Positions 32,701 to 44,520 of a stretch of 64,000 bases of DNA are shown here, piece after piece. Source of the stretch: Cydia pomonella (lineage: Eukaryota; Arthropoda; Insecta; Lepidoptera; Tortricidae); the NCBI RefSeq assembly GCF_033807575.1, contig NC_084728.1, positions 4,601,451 to 4,665,450 of the forward strand, written 5' to 3'. Numbering within the stretch: the stretch's first letter is position 1; the number at the start of each line of letters is the position of its first letter. Made by a program: the position numbers and the translations under genes. The notes beneath the pieces are model-generated. The model was not told the origin of the DNA, made no database searches, and was given only the letters and a program-made list of their open reading frames with translations.

Positions 32701-34187
32701 TTAGTTGCATCCGCATCCGCACTGTCCGCAGATGGAGACGGAGCCGCAGGCGGGCGCGCAGCCGCCGAAGCAGACGGAGCCGAGCACGGGCACGGCGCCG
32801 GTGACGCAGGTCGTGCCGCACGCGTCGATGGTGCCGGCCGCGCCCACCTGTCCGCAGCCCTGCCCGCCGTACGAGCCGCAGCTGCCGCCGGAACTGGAGG
32901 AGCGGCTAATCGAACCGCTCAGCACGGACTGAAAAATATTGTACAAAATTCTTTGGACCCGTTTTCTTTGCTCTTGAGTGTTCATGAAACACTACGATAT
33001 TTTCAACAACATAATCCTAACAGCTGGTGTGTTACACACATAAAATAAATATTTATTGTTTATCACAAATCATGAAATAATTCAAAATTAAAATATATAT
33101 TCATGTACACATACATTAAAACAGCCTTACAACTCAATATAGGTACTTAGTATTCACTTTAGTCGTTAGACTCCTACGTAATTTAAAAAATAATAAATGT
33201 CTTTTTCAACACACTTGCTCAAAACGACGTTTTTATTCCACCAATTTTTGGCTCATTATCCTAGATATTAAACACGCGTGCTTTTTCTGTATATTATATC
33301 ACTCGTGCTTTTTCATGATATTATTCGACTGAGTTAAGAAGGTAACTGATTGCTAATAATATGCATGGAAACGGAGCCTTCTCAATTTGGTCGAGTAATA
33401 CATTTTTTAAACCAACTATTAGGTTTCAAATGTTAGTTCAAAGAGGTTTTATCGCACCAAACATTTTTTTATAGATTAAATTATCTCGTATAGTTATTAA
33501 CGAATAAACATAACATTTTATCGATTTGATCTCCCCCCGTCGAATAGAAATACGAAAATGTTAGCTTTAAAAAAAAACTGGCTGTTTGTCGATTTCGTTC
33601 GCGCCTTTGCCTTGCGCGCGCATTGGAAACGTGTGTAATTTTTTTTAAATAGTTTTGCATGTTTTTAGTTTATATATTGACGAAAATGTCATTTTCAAGC
33701 ATTGAAAATGAAGAACACATAAAATTGACGCTGCCAGTAATACTAATAGAGACAAGAGCAGAGAACGATAGCCTTTTACCATCAAAATCGGATGAAAAAT
33801 AACTGGCAACATACGAATTAGTAGCAACAGCGGGTCTAAAATGGCTACAGACAGCCCAAGATAGAGAGAAGTGGTATAGCTTGGGGGAGGCTTTTACCCG
33901 AAAGGGGCCCACATATTTTTTAAGTCAAATTTTAAGTTAAATTATTTTATTTTAATTTCTATATTTATTTTGTTTAAAGTATGTGTGGAAGAAATAAAGC
34001 TCTTTATTATTATTATTACGACGCACAACGACAACGACCCACGACAACAACGACCCACTTTTAGAGCATGAGAAATGAAACGAATCTATTAAAGATAGTC
34101 GTTAAAATAAATGAAAATTCAATCAAATATATTTACCTGAATCAGGCAGAGCTGGAGACAGAGGGCAAACACGGTGAAGGGAGACAT
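32701..34187 (-). CDS. Chorion class A protein, pair 2
   Basis: Exon 1 34137-34187 (MSPFTVFALCLQLCLIQ, Ala for Val at residue 8 compared with pair 1); exon 2 32701-32928, 75 aa, identical at the protein level to copies 3 and 4. Total 92 aa. The intron (1.2 kb) contains an RTE-like LINE end at about 33,795-34,015. Stop codon directly after CGCGCN. Confidence 0.93.
33795..34015 (+). mobile_element. RTE-like LINE C-terminal fragment (paralogue 47,847-48,070)
   Basis: Reads ATYELVATAGLKWLQTAQD and REKWYSLGEAFTRKGP, matching the A-DR-W--LGEA end of LINE ORF proteins, then a 3' UTR ending AATAAAGCTCTTTATTATT. Present in units II and III, so inserted before they separated. Confidence 0.6.
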
Positions 34188-34525
34188 GTTGCTGGTCTTT
34201 ACTTTCAAATTTACTTGAAACTACACTTCCTTATTTAGCTGTTCACCCTTTTATACTGAAGTGGTTTCAATGGAATGTTAAAAACATTGATAACTCGAAC
34301 ACGTACATGAAAATCTGTGTTTTGTCTATTAAATAGTATTTTACTGAAACAATGAGGCTTAAGCTGATAGTGACTGTAGACGTGGACAATCACAGGCTGT
34401 TTAATTAATTAGTATATTGTTTTAAATCAAAAGAATTTTCGAGTAGAGATAAAAAACCATTTATAAACTAGCTCTGCAAAGCGAAGAGTCATTCTAGTGA
34501 AAACTTCCACTAAGAACAAGTCAAG
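34188..34525. promoter_or_regulatory. Bidirectional chorion promoter, pair 2 (338 bp)
   Basis: Same length as pair 1, with only a few substitutions (for example TTAGTATATTG for TTAGTCTATTG); both TATA boxes and the AGATAA site are intact. Confidence 0.85.
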
Positions 34526-35461
34526 ATGGCCTTTAAAGTTGTGATCTTCTGCGCTGTTGCTGTCCTTGTCCAGGTAAGTCGCTTTATTCATTTAATTTTA
34601 AACTTTTCTACACACCAAACATCATTTATTATAAATATTTTTTTCCACTATTTATCCACCTTTTTGTTTTATTCATTCTCTCAACGTTCCCGTAAAATCA
34701 CTGCTGTTTTTGCCAATCCTGCAATTACCATGGCTTTCAAGACAGAATACAAACTACCTGTTATGAAAGTATCATAAAGTCACTATCTTGTATAAATATC
34801 TATTATCTTGCAGGAAAATTATGGATGACTTAATCTCATTTTTGGCTGTTTTGACTCTGTATTGTTTTTATTAAGGAGTGCAATAAAGAGTTTTTAACAC
34901 CGCGGGATAGAAAGTGACGGACATCGTTTTTATCACGCTGTCACGTAGACAAGAACGACCATCATATAAAAGAAATTGTGTTAGATTTGGGGCCTTCAAG
35001 GTTTCACAGTCAAACTACCCAACTTATGCACGTAGGCACTAACACTCAGTATTTATTTATATATTCTTATCAGATAAATAATAATAAATTTATTATGTTG
35101 ATTTGTGTTGCAGACCATCTCTGGTCAGAAATGTGGCTGCTCAAGCGGCGGCTCGAGGGGCTCCAGCAGCTCCCTCAGCTCCAGCTCTATCTCAATCTCC
35201 AACAGCGGCGGCGACCTCCTCGTCAGTAGCGTCGGCCCCATTTCTCCCTCCGGCATCGCCGTCTCCTCTGAGCTCGGCCTGAGCGGAGACTTGGACGTTA
35301 ACGGGGAACTGCCGTTCCTGAGCGCCGTGGAGTTCTCGGGCAAATATGACACTAAAGGGTCTGGCTGCGTCGACTACAGCTGCGGCAGCTGCGGGAACGT
35401 GGCCATCACCAGCGTGCAGGGCGGCTCCGGCTCCGGCTGCGGCTGCGGCTGCGCACGCTAA
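34526..35461 (+). CDS. Chorion class B protein, pair 2
   Basis: Exons 34526-34573 and 35114-35461; 131 aa. Signal exon identical to pair 1. The tail is shorter (GGSGSGCGCGCAR), showing Gly-Ser/Cys codon-repeat length change. The intron is 540 bp and lacks the LINE. Confidence 0.93.
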
Positions 35462-37367
35462 CATCATCAACTACGATGAAGTTATTTTTGGCTTTCTTAC
35501 TGCAAAACACGTACCTATGCACAATTGTGCTAATTCATTAAAATGCATTAACAAAATAAGCATTGTTTTTATCTCATAGAATTTCGTAGCGGCCTAGCGG
35601 TAAGGCTTTTTAACGGATTCGAGTCCCAGCTCATACTTAAGTGTCTTGGAACTTATGCTAAATAAAATATTATTTGAAAAATCTGACTAATCTAAGAGCT
35701 AAGGTACCCGAATCAAAGTAGACCCAATTCTCAAGCTTGCCTGTTTTCTAAATTTCATACTAAGTTACTCGTAAGTATCAATGAGTTCAAATTTTGCGTT
35801 TATGGTCGTTTACTAAATTGTATATTTTGGGACGTATGTAAATAAGCTCTATAATAATTATAACGTGTAAATTGGTTTTACTAATAAATAACTTATGACT
35901 TATGACTTATGACTTATGACTTACTACCACGAACAAAACTGAACACAAGAACAACGACGGGCCTTATTTGGTGGCGTACCTTACTTATTTCTCGTATGAA
36001 CAAGACTTTCCTAATAATAGTCTAGTCCTAGGGTAACGGCGGCTATTAACGCGGGTATCAAAATCGACGTCTAACACCGCGGTGTTTACAAATACGCATT
36101 TTGCAAGCAAACAGATCTATTCTCTAAGAAATAAAGCATACACAAAACAAGCTCATTCATTGGTCTATCGTGCCCATTAGTGTGCATTTGTGTGAGTGTA
36201 ACAAAAAACTCGCAATTCGTCAGTTTGTGCGACGGCGGCGCAAGAACCGGTTGTTCCATACAGACGCGTGACACCACAGGTAAGTGCACTCCAATCTTAC
36301 TTAGTGTTTTACGTAATAGTTATGGCAAATAAACTAGTGCAATGCCTTTTAAGAGGTTGTGTATTGGTTTCTACACGATTTTGAATTACTTTTAACTTAG
36401 TTTTTGACCGGAAAATACGTTTAAAATTGAAAATAAAATACAGCGGTGATAGGCGCCAATTATTTCTGTGGTAAGTAATTCCGTGGTATGCCACGGTAAT
36501 AGAAAAAGTGGTAGTTTTGTTATTTACTCTTTAGTTTTGGTACAAATTATCAATTTTATAATTTCTTTTATTTATTCCAATCTTGATCTATTCACGCTAT
36601 TAAAGAGCTATTTCCGTGGTATGGAAAGTATTGAACTAACCCTTAATTTTTAACAAAAACTTCAGCACCGATTTCCTTGTTTCTATGGGAACCCTTAATC
36701 TGTCAACTTTTTTTTATTTTGAGTTAAAACCTAAAATTTACTTGCCAGTTATGTGATTTTGTCTTTACAAGAAGCTTGTAATATACGTGTTTGATTTGAT
36801 TTGAAAAAACATCTGTGTTTTATTCTTTTTATGGGTCGGAATTAGGTTTAATTAAACTCCAAATTAAGCCTATTACCGATGGTATGATCATATTACCCTC
36901 GGTAATAGAATGTATAGAAATCTATTACCGACCCAGAGAAATATCGAATGGGTCGGTAATAGGCTCTTAAAGAGTTATCTATTACCGAGTGACTATTTGG
37001 TATTGTATTGAAATATCGCATTTAGGGTACCGCAAGTACAGATTTCGTTGATAAAATTTAGACTTCAGTTATCATTATCAGATTTAAATTCTTCTGTTTT
37101 CTGATTCAGTTATTACTCTGACAGACAAGGAAGGGTACCCAACTGCCGGACAATTCCGATTAGATTTTTTTTTATATAATTTTATTTATACAGTAGTCCA
37201 AAATCTCAGACATGATTTTTTTTAGCTATAAGAATCAGCAATAAGAAAAGTACTGTGATTTGTTAGTTATAAACGGGTAAATTATAACACATAATATGTG
37301 AGAGACTTTATTTAACTTAATTACCTTATCAAAAATATTAGAATTAAAAATTTTCATGTTTTTATAT

Positions 37368-37460
37368 ATAGTCGAAATTTTATTAGGTGGACGTTTACCA
37401 TTTCACTGTGGTAAACTTTCACTCAGGTGGTAAACGTCCAGCTTATAAAATTTCGACTAT
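37368..37460. repeat. Small palindromic insert
   Basis: ATAGTCGAAATTTTAT and TGGACGTTTACCA at the left are mirrored by TGGTAAACGTCCA and ATAAAATTTCGACTAT at the right. About 93 bp inside the 7.35-kb element. Confidence 0.75.
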
Positions 37461-37729
37461 AATTTACGCTGTGCCTTATGAGAAAATGTTACTTACTTGT
37501 TTTTTTTGTGCAGCTAATTATGTCAGTAAGACAAACTCTTATCAATCTTTATAGCATTTAAAAATTACTTTATTTAATAACAGGCAGGCCTATTTGTCAT
37601 ATACGTCCTTAGTAAAACTTTACTAACAATAATTTTTGTTGTTTTACATGTAAAACATTCAACTTATAACTACAGGTACTTATACAGGTACTCGTGGGTA
37701 CTTGGTAAGTTAACTATTTAATATTGTTT

Positions 37730-38400
37730 GATTGTGCCGAAGTGTAATTGACCGAAGCGTAGCGTAGGTCTACGTTTTGACTCGCGCAATCTGCTTTCGT
37801 ATGTCCGGATGTTCTCCTCTACAGGTCGCAATTCTCAACCGATTCGCGTGAAATTTTGCGACCATATTCTATGATCAAATAGAATTTTTTTGTCGATCCA
37901 GTTTTTGGAATTTTTTCAAAATGGCGGAGTCATGGTACGTCGCGCCTAAACAAATAGCCGTATCGATATCATAAGAGTTTCCTCCTTGTGAGACATGGTT
38001 ACAGAGTGATTTGCGAAAAATTCAGATATTTTAGAACGCTGGTTTAGGGGGTATTTAGATATTTAGGTTTTACTCGAGAATAAGTAGCCTAATTTCACCG
38101 TGTCACATATATCCATTCGTGGCTCAATTGGAATACACTAGCTTTACAATCATGCGGTTCCGGGCTCAAATCCCGAACAATGAAATCTTTTTTGTTTGTT
38201 TTTTTGCACTTTAATTTCCTATTTTTTATTGACTAAGCTTTGTAACAGGGAGAGAGAAGAGGACCCTGGATCTATTCCCTGAATTGTAACATTTTGTATT
38301 TTTTCTTGTATTTAAATTTCGTATTGTTGATCAAGCGAGCACGAAGCGCGAGCAAAGCGTATTCGTTTCAGTTTTATTGTCTGAACTTTTTTTAGAGCCG
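37730..38400 (+). repeat. SINE-like repeat with tRNA-like module
   Basis: The core at about 38,113-38,172 has an A box (TGGCTCAATTGG) and a B box-like GGGCTCAAATCCC at tRNA-like spacing. It is followed by a tail with TTGATCAAGCGAGCACGAAG; the repeat at 57,545-57,690 has the same layout (tRNA-like module, then TTGATCAAGAGAGTGTGAAG). Confidence 0.45.
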
Positions 38401-38601
38401 TTAAAGTTCAAGGAGACGGACAGTTGCGCAGGCGAAAACGGGTTCATGTTTAAAAAAATCTGAGCAGTTTTTACATTTAGATTAATTTATCAACTTTGGC
38501 TTTGCTATAGAGACGTAGTTGTAGATTGGAATATTGATATTATATTATTAGAAGTTTAAACGTAAATGTATGTTATATTGCTTTAATAAATAAAAAATAT
38601 A

Positions 38602-41012
38602 CAGGGCGTCCCACGGCGATGCCACATGGAGGGAAAGTACCTTAAATATCATAGATAGCATATTTTGCTGAAAGAAGACTTCATTTTATTTTTAAAACTT
38701 AGTTAAATTGCATTCATACTTTTTTAATTTTTTTTGAAAAAAAAATGTATGGAAAAAAAATATCGCGTCATTGGAGGAAAAGTACCTTAATTTTTGTAAA
38801 TGAACATCTTACTGAAAGAAGACATTATTTCGATTTAAAAAAACAAGTTGAATTGCATTTTAAATAATTTCATGGTTAAACCGGGAATCGAACCCGCTAC
38901 ACGAGAAAAAAAAATACCTTGTAGCTTTGTCATACCGATCGAAAGGCTTCAATGTGAGAATTATTTTTTTGCCAATTAACATAGTGTTGGAAACAAAAGG
39001 AAGACCATTATTTTTTTCATTTGATGTGAAATTTTGATTAGAATAATGACATTCCCGTATGGGCATACAACTAATCTTTCATTTTAAAGTACCTATTACT
39101 AATGAATCAGGACCCACTTGAGAAGTACGCATCATTTCCTTATTATAATTGTAGTGCATGATAAAATGATAAAGAGATAAGTAATAAGTAGGAACGTACC
39201 TGTTTGTATGCAATCAATTGAGTTTGTGTGCATAATGTTCTGCCGTATGCGTAAACGACAACGAGCGTATTTTAATTCTTGCTATAATGTGTTTAAATTC
39301 CGTGTTTCGTGTCATTAAATTAAATAAATCTGTTAAAATAAGTGTCAATTATTGTTTAAACATGTTTTAAAATTACTGACTAGGCAGAAAAACAAGTATC
39401 TTAAACTATGATCAGGTGTTGAAAGTAAAAAAAAAAAGTTTAAAAAGTTTGTTGGCGGGAATTGACTATTTTATTTAGTTATTTCGCTTTACGAGGATTT
39501 TGTTACGACGGTATTGTATTAAATAACCATGGCGTATCAAAATAATGTTGATTTAATGGAAGCATACTTTTTGAACCACAAAAACATAACATTAGCCTTA
39601 AATTGGCACCGTGAAAGATATCCTGATAGAAATACACCATCTCGATTTATTATGAAACGGTTGGTGGATAATCTGACAAATTTGGGACGTTTCGATCATC
39701 TATTACCACAACCACGGCACCAAATGTTAAACACTGACGATGAGCTCGACATTTTGATATACTTTGAGGCAAATCCTAAATGTTCAGTGAGGGAAGGTGA
39801 AGCAGAAACCGGATTTTCGAAAAGCAAAATACACCGTGTACTGAAAAAATACAAATTTAAAAGTTACGTTGAAGGGCGATTAGTACAAAAATTGCAACCG
39901 GGTGATCCTGGTAGACGATTGATTTTCTGCCGAGAAATCGAGAGGCTCATTCTAGAGAATCAAGATTTTCTTAATAATATTATCTGGTCTGACGAAACAA
40001 ACTTCAGCAATAATGGTATGTACAACAGACATAATAACCGCATCTGGTGCAGGGAGAATCCCTTACGTATCCGCGAGACTAACAATCAAGTGCGTTTTTC
40101 CTTCAACTGTTGGTGTGGTATTGTAAACAACCGGGTCCTCTTAGTACATTTTTACGAAGGGCATCTAAATACGGATAGGTATTTAGAAATACTTGAGATT
40201 TTAAGAATTGAGATAAATAATCTTCCGTTGGCAGAACGACAAAACATTATTTTTCAGCAAGATGGGGCTCCGGCTCATAACAGTCACAGAACAAGGGATT
40301 ATCTCAATGAACACTTTACTTCCTGGATCGGAACAAATGGAGAAACTAGATGGCCGCCGAGATCCCCAGATCTAACCCCGTTAGATTTTTTTTTATGGGG
40401 TTATGTAAAAAATGTAGTTTACAAGAACCAGTATGAAAATGTCCACGAGCTACAAGCAGAACTTAGACGTATTATTTTAAATATCCACCACACCATAATT
40501 AAAAAATCGACAGGGAGTGAAATAATGAAAAGAGTGAGACTTTGTATTGAACAGGATGGAAAACATTTTGAGCATTTGATAAATTGATTTAATTTTGTAT
40601 TAAAAATATTAAAATGCATGGCATTTTTATTTCGTTATTTAGCAAAAAAGTAATTCTCACATTGAAGCCTTTCGATCGATATGACAAAGCTACAGGGTAT
40701 TTTTTTTTCTCGTGTAGAGGGTTCGATTCCCGGTTTAACCATGAAATTATTTAAAATGCAATTCAACTTGTTTTTTTAAATCGAAATAATGTCTTCTTTC
40801 AGTAAGATGTTCATTTACAAAAATTAAGGTACTTTTCCTCCAATGACGCGATATTTTTTTTCCATACATTTTTTTTTCAAAAAAAATTAAAAAAGTATGA
40901 ATGCAATTTAACTAAGTTTTAAAAATAAAATGAAGTCTTCTTTCAGCAAAATATGCTATCTATGATATTTAAGGTACTTTCCCTCCATGTGGCATCGCCG
41001 TGGGACGCCCTG
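38602..41012 (+). mobile_element. Tc1/mariner-superfamily transposon, apparently intact, 2,411 bp with 370-bp TIRs
   Basis: Flanked by TA on both sides (38,600 and 41,013). Terminal inverted repeats 38602-38972 and 40643-41012 start CAGGGCGTCCCACGGCGATG and differ at only about four positions, which implies a recent insertion. A single uninterrupted transposase ORF lies between them. The TIRs carry a tRNA T-arm-like segment (GGGTTCGATTCCCGG). Confidence 0.93.
39529..40587 (+). CDS. DDD transposase, Tc1/mariner superfamily
   Basis: 352 aa, ATG in AACCATGG context. The N-terminal helix-turn-helix region (DLMEAYFLNHKNITLALNWH, RERYPDRNTPSRFIMKRL) resembles the DUF4817 domain of insect transposases. 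The second HTH is GFSKSKIHRVLKKY. Catalytic acidic residues: D155 in IIWSDETNFSNNG, D245 in IFQQDGAPAHNSHR, and D286 in SPDLTPLDFFLWGYVKNVVY. The gap between the second and third is 40 residues if D286 is catalytic (35 if D281 is used instead), larger than the 34 of classic mariner. It should cut and reinsert the element at TA sites. No internal stop or frameshift. Confidence 0.92.
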   Translation: MAYQNNVDLMEAYFLNHKNITLALNWHRERYPDRNTPSRFIMKRLVDNLTNLGRFDHLLPQPRHQMLNTDDELDILIYFEANPKCSVREGEAETGFSKSKIHRVLKKYKFKSYVEGRLVQKLQPGDPGRRLIFCREIERLILENQDFLNNIIWSDETNFSNNGMYNRHNNRIWCRENPLRIRETNNQVRFSFNCWCGIVNNRVLLVHFYEGHLNTDRYLEILEILRIEINNLPLAERQNIIFQQDGAPAHNSHRTRDYLNEHFTSWIGTNGETRWPPRSPDLTPLDFFLWGYVKNVVYKNQYENVHELQAELRRIILNIHHTIIKKSTGSEIMKRVRLCIEQDGKHFEHLIN

Positions 41013-41014
41013 TA

Positions 41015-42296
41015 TATCATAGCTAAAAGAGGGAAATGGTTTTCTAACATATTTCCTGCGTGCAGTCGCCGCAGAAAGTTTCGGTACGGTTCGTGGCATT
41101 CTTTTAGAAAATTTTGGTGCATATAGATTACTAAGAGCCAGCGATGCTTGTTATAATCTTGTCTATAAAAATTCAGGCCACAAATTTGCAGGAACACAAT
41201 GTTCCGAAGATTTATTACATATCTTCTGTTGATATTTTAGTCAAGGTATTCGATGTAGTAAAATGAGGTTATAGCGGATTAAATTGCCAAATCCTATAGA
41301 GATAAAACACTACAGAGTGAAGCTCTGATGGCCCTTCTTCTGCCGACGAAGATGGAGGTGGTTCTACTTTTACCATTCAGGGGATGACCGACTAACTGTG
41401 GGCGTTTGGAAACGGGAAAGGGAGTATTTTCTCTTTCCTTCCCATTTTGTAGGTGTTGGCAAAGAGAATTTGAAATGGAGGTGGACTGTCAAACAAAATT
41501 TTGTTGCTACAGTAAAATTGCTGCTATATCTTTCGACACATGATAGAAATTGTAGAACACCATTTGACTTTCCTTTCCTTGATGATCTTTTTGATCCTTA
41601 TTCGTTTACTAATATATGTTAAAATTGTTAAAGACCTAAAAGTGGCGCCATCTAATAGATAAAAGGCCAAATGTTTGACAGCATCGTTTCGAGCGATGGC
41701 ACCATAACGTTACAAAAGTTTTAATCATATGTCCAAAGATGGCAGTAAATATACGTGTCTACAAAGTTTTCTTAGTTATTAATAAATATAAAATTCCTTT
41801 TCCGTGCAGGCTTTTTAAATTTTGATATACGAAAAAGCATCTATAAAAAATTAAGAGCAATCAACATTATTTAGAGGTCGCTATAAATGAAACAATACTG
41901 CTATACAAAATAGTATGAAAATAAATTGACCCATCAATAAATCTGCTTTGGAAATGTCTTTTAGGGCTCTTTATTCGTTTTATTTATTATTTATAAGTAT
42001 GCTTAAAAAGATGGCGATCATTTTTTTTTTGTTTTAGGTAACTTTGCATTTTTGTATTTGTATGAGGATATTGCAAATCACAAAATCATAGCGACCACCT
42101 AATCATTCGCAATGAGTTCAAATTTGGCACATAGATTACTGTTCTATAAAGGGAGCCATGTGAAGATAAAATCCTTTCAACTTTTTTCTACATACAAAGT
42201 TGGACCATCCTATTCGATAATTATGTTTTTTGTCAATTTAGTTTTTATAAATTCTTCTAAACAGCGGAGCCATAGGTACATTTATTCAGTTTTAAG
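41015..42296. other. Interior of the 7.35-kb element, no gene recognised
   Basis: Short frames on both strands only (for example 41,398-41,622 plus), with no family resemblance. It could hold decayed coding sequence of the host element. Confidence 0.4.
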
Positions 42297-42874
42297 GGCT
42301 CCTCTACACGATGGCCCAGCGTAGGACGCAGCTATGCGGTGAAATGAGATAGCAATATCACTTGCTCCCTCTAACGCAGTGGTTCCTAACCTTGTCAGTT
42401 CTGCCACCCCTATGACTAACTAGGGAACCCGATTTTACCCCTACTCCCAATAAATATCAATATTCTTTCTTACAGGTCTAATTTCTGTTATATTTAATTG
42501 AGCTTATTACCTCCGTAAAATACCAGATTTACCACTACGGGGGTAATTACCCTCAAGTTAGGAACCGCTGCTCTAACGCATAAATGCGCCCCTATAGTCT
42601 GTATCTTGACGTATTTAAAAAAAGGTAAACAAACAATTTGTAAATTTTCGGGTAGTTTTAATATTTATTGGTTAATCAACCAAATACAAAACCGCCTGGA
42701 TCTGTCACTGAACGACCTGACTTTAAACCTACGTTATTTGATCATGTAATGTTTTCATCTACCCTCAGCTGCCTTAAGGAGCCATTTGAGGGTAGATTTT
42801 GTTTACCTATTTTTAAATACCTAAAGATACAGACTATAGGACTTGCCTACGTTGGGCCATCGTGTAGAGGAGCC
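42297..42874. repeat. MITE nested in the 7.35-kb element
   Basis: GGCTCCTCTACACGATGGCC at the left is inverted as GGCCATCGTGTAGAGGAGCC at the right, extended by CAGCGTAGG/CCTACGTTG. It is itself split by the hAT MITE at 42,377-42,570. Confidence 0.85.
42377..42570. repeat. hAT-type MITE with 8-bp target duplication
   Basis: Ends CAGTGGTTCCTAACCTTG and TTAGGAACCGCTG; the 8 bp CTCTAACG occur exactly on both sides (42,369-42,376 and 42,571-42,578). Confidence 0.9.
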
Positions 42875-43504
42875 ATAAGCTATGCTCGCGAGGTCTACAG
42901 CTCACAGAGCTACTAGTTATAATCTCTTCGAATATATCTCTTATTTTTAAACATACTCCTATAGTTTTATTTTTTATTTTTGTGTCATTATTAAACTTAA
43001 TGACACAAAAATAATATACAGAACCCACGTCGTTATTATTGTTTTAACCCTCGGTATTAGGTTTCGAATTTTGAGTTTGGTTTCTGTTAACGAGTGCAGA
43101 AAAATCATGCCAATTGTACCCTCGGTAATGAAAGCTCAATTCGCGATAATAGAATCACAGCCTGTCCCTTGCCACGGTAATAGAAGATTTGGTCATTTTG
43201 GCTTCAAAAAATATTTTAATACATATAATAACCCAAAATGAATCCAAAAACGTGTGAAACGGAAAGTTCATTAAATGCTCTGATGAAAAAAAAATATTGC
43301 TGGCTGTTAGACAGCATTGATACCCTTAATTTTTGGATCTCTTTTGAAAAGTTCCTGAACTACCACGGTAATAGGTGCCTTTACCCTAGTCGCTTTCTAA
43401 AAGCATTGCCAGTGCCAAGTTTGGGATTATTTTGAAATTTGTTTTGTCTTGAGAATCAAACCAAGGAAGAGCTACGTTAAGAAAGAGGATGTGTCATAAA
43501 TCAT

Positions 43505-43925
43505 TAATCATAAATCTTTATTTGTCCAACATAGGTATACAGGTTGTAACATTATGGTATAGCTTCACTATGTGGCGCCTTTCGGCATACAAATTGTAAG
43601 GGCATGCATGTCACCTTATTTATACTAAACTTAAATTAGGTCTTCCAGAAACTCGTTAACAGTGTAGTAGCACTTATCGACTAGTAATTTTTTTAGGAGG
43701 GTTTTGAAAATATTCAGGTTTTGTACAGATTTAATTCGTAGTGGTAATTTATTATAGAGTTTTGGAGCCATTCCAACTAATAAATATATGTGTATAATTC
43801 AAACTGTAATTTTACTGAATCATTGACGCACCTGAGTTTTATGAGTTGCGTACGTGTTTGTTTTATTGATCTAAATATAATTTGTCGATTTATTCCTGAG
43901 ATTGGAAAATTGGAATAATACTAGC
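43505..43925 (-). mobile_element. LINE C-terminal tail, unit II (paralogue 50,325-50,735)
   Basis: On the minus strand: GMAPKLYNKLPLRIKSVQNL, NIFKTLLKKLLVDKCYYTVN, EFLEDLI and a stop, the end of a CR1/jockey-type LINE ORF2. It finishes with AATAAAGATTTATGA. Confidence 0.7.
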
Positions 43926-44520
43926 TGCTGCCCTTGACTTCATCTGCGTGTGGCTTATTTTTTATCCAATGTGCTTTTTAATGATTCCCCATACAAACTG
44001 CTTTATTTGAGAGATAAATATTATTCCTGAATATTGTTTAATGGTAATTATTCAATTTTAGCATATTCTTACATGCGGTGCATAAATTATCAAAGTTCCA
44101 CCCCGCTTTTCACCTTTTTAGGGCCACACTAGCGACTTTTGAGCGTCGTCTAGTCAGCACTATGGAAAATGACGTCACCGCGCAGTTGCGCCAACGACGC
44201 GTCGAGCAGCAGCCATAGAGTTGACTTAACGCCAACGCTCGTAAGACGCTCTTTCGGGGATAAAAACAATCCTTTGTGCTTCCTCAGGACTCAAACTATC
44301 TCTGTACCAAATTTCAAGTAAATCTGTTCAGCGAGTTAATCGGGAAGTGGTAAGAGACAGACTGTCACATTTTTAATGAGTACCTATTATTCTGCCTTCC
44401 TAAGCTAAAGACGGTATCTGAATAATAAATGAATTAAAATGTAAATGCTTTTTGGCAATGCTTTTAGGTTGACATTTTAAGGTACATGTTTGCGTGAAAT
44501 TTTCTTTTAAAATACTGCTT

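Larger units (their letters stand above)
36032..43385. mobile_element. 7,354-bp TIR element with 4-bp CTAG target duplication, superfamily undetermined
   Basis: The paralogous empty site in unit III reads GTCTAGTCCTAGTCGCTTTC (50,197-50,216). Here the CTAG is duplicated (36,028-36,031 and 43,386-43,389) around the insert. Ends: GGTAACGGCGGCTATTAACG and, inverted, GGTAAAGGCACCTATTACCG. Both end regions carry repeated TATTACCG(A/T)(G/C) motifs in either orientation: near 36,475-36,500, 36,611, 36,872, 36,897, 36,924, 36,953 and 36,978 on the left, and 43,053, 43,123, 43,173 and 43,366 on the right. Near the left end a CACCACAG/GTAAGT donor-like site (36,273-36,286) could mark a 5' exon. No transposase of its own is recognised; the only long ORF belongs to a nested mariner-like element. 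Known superfamilies with 4-bp duplications include Chapaev and Sola, but the ends do not let me assign it. Confidence 0.8.
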
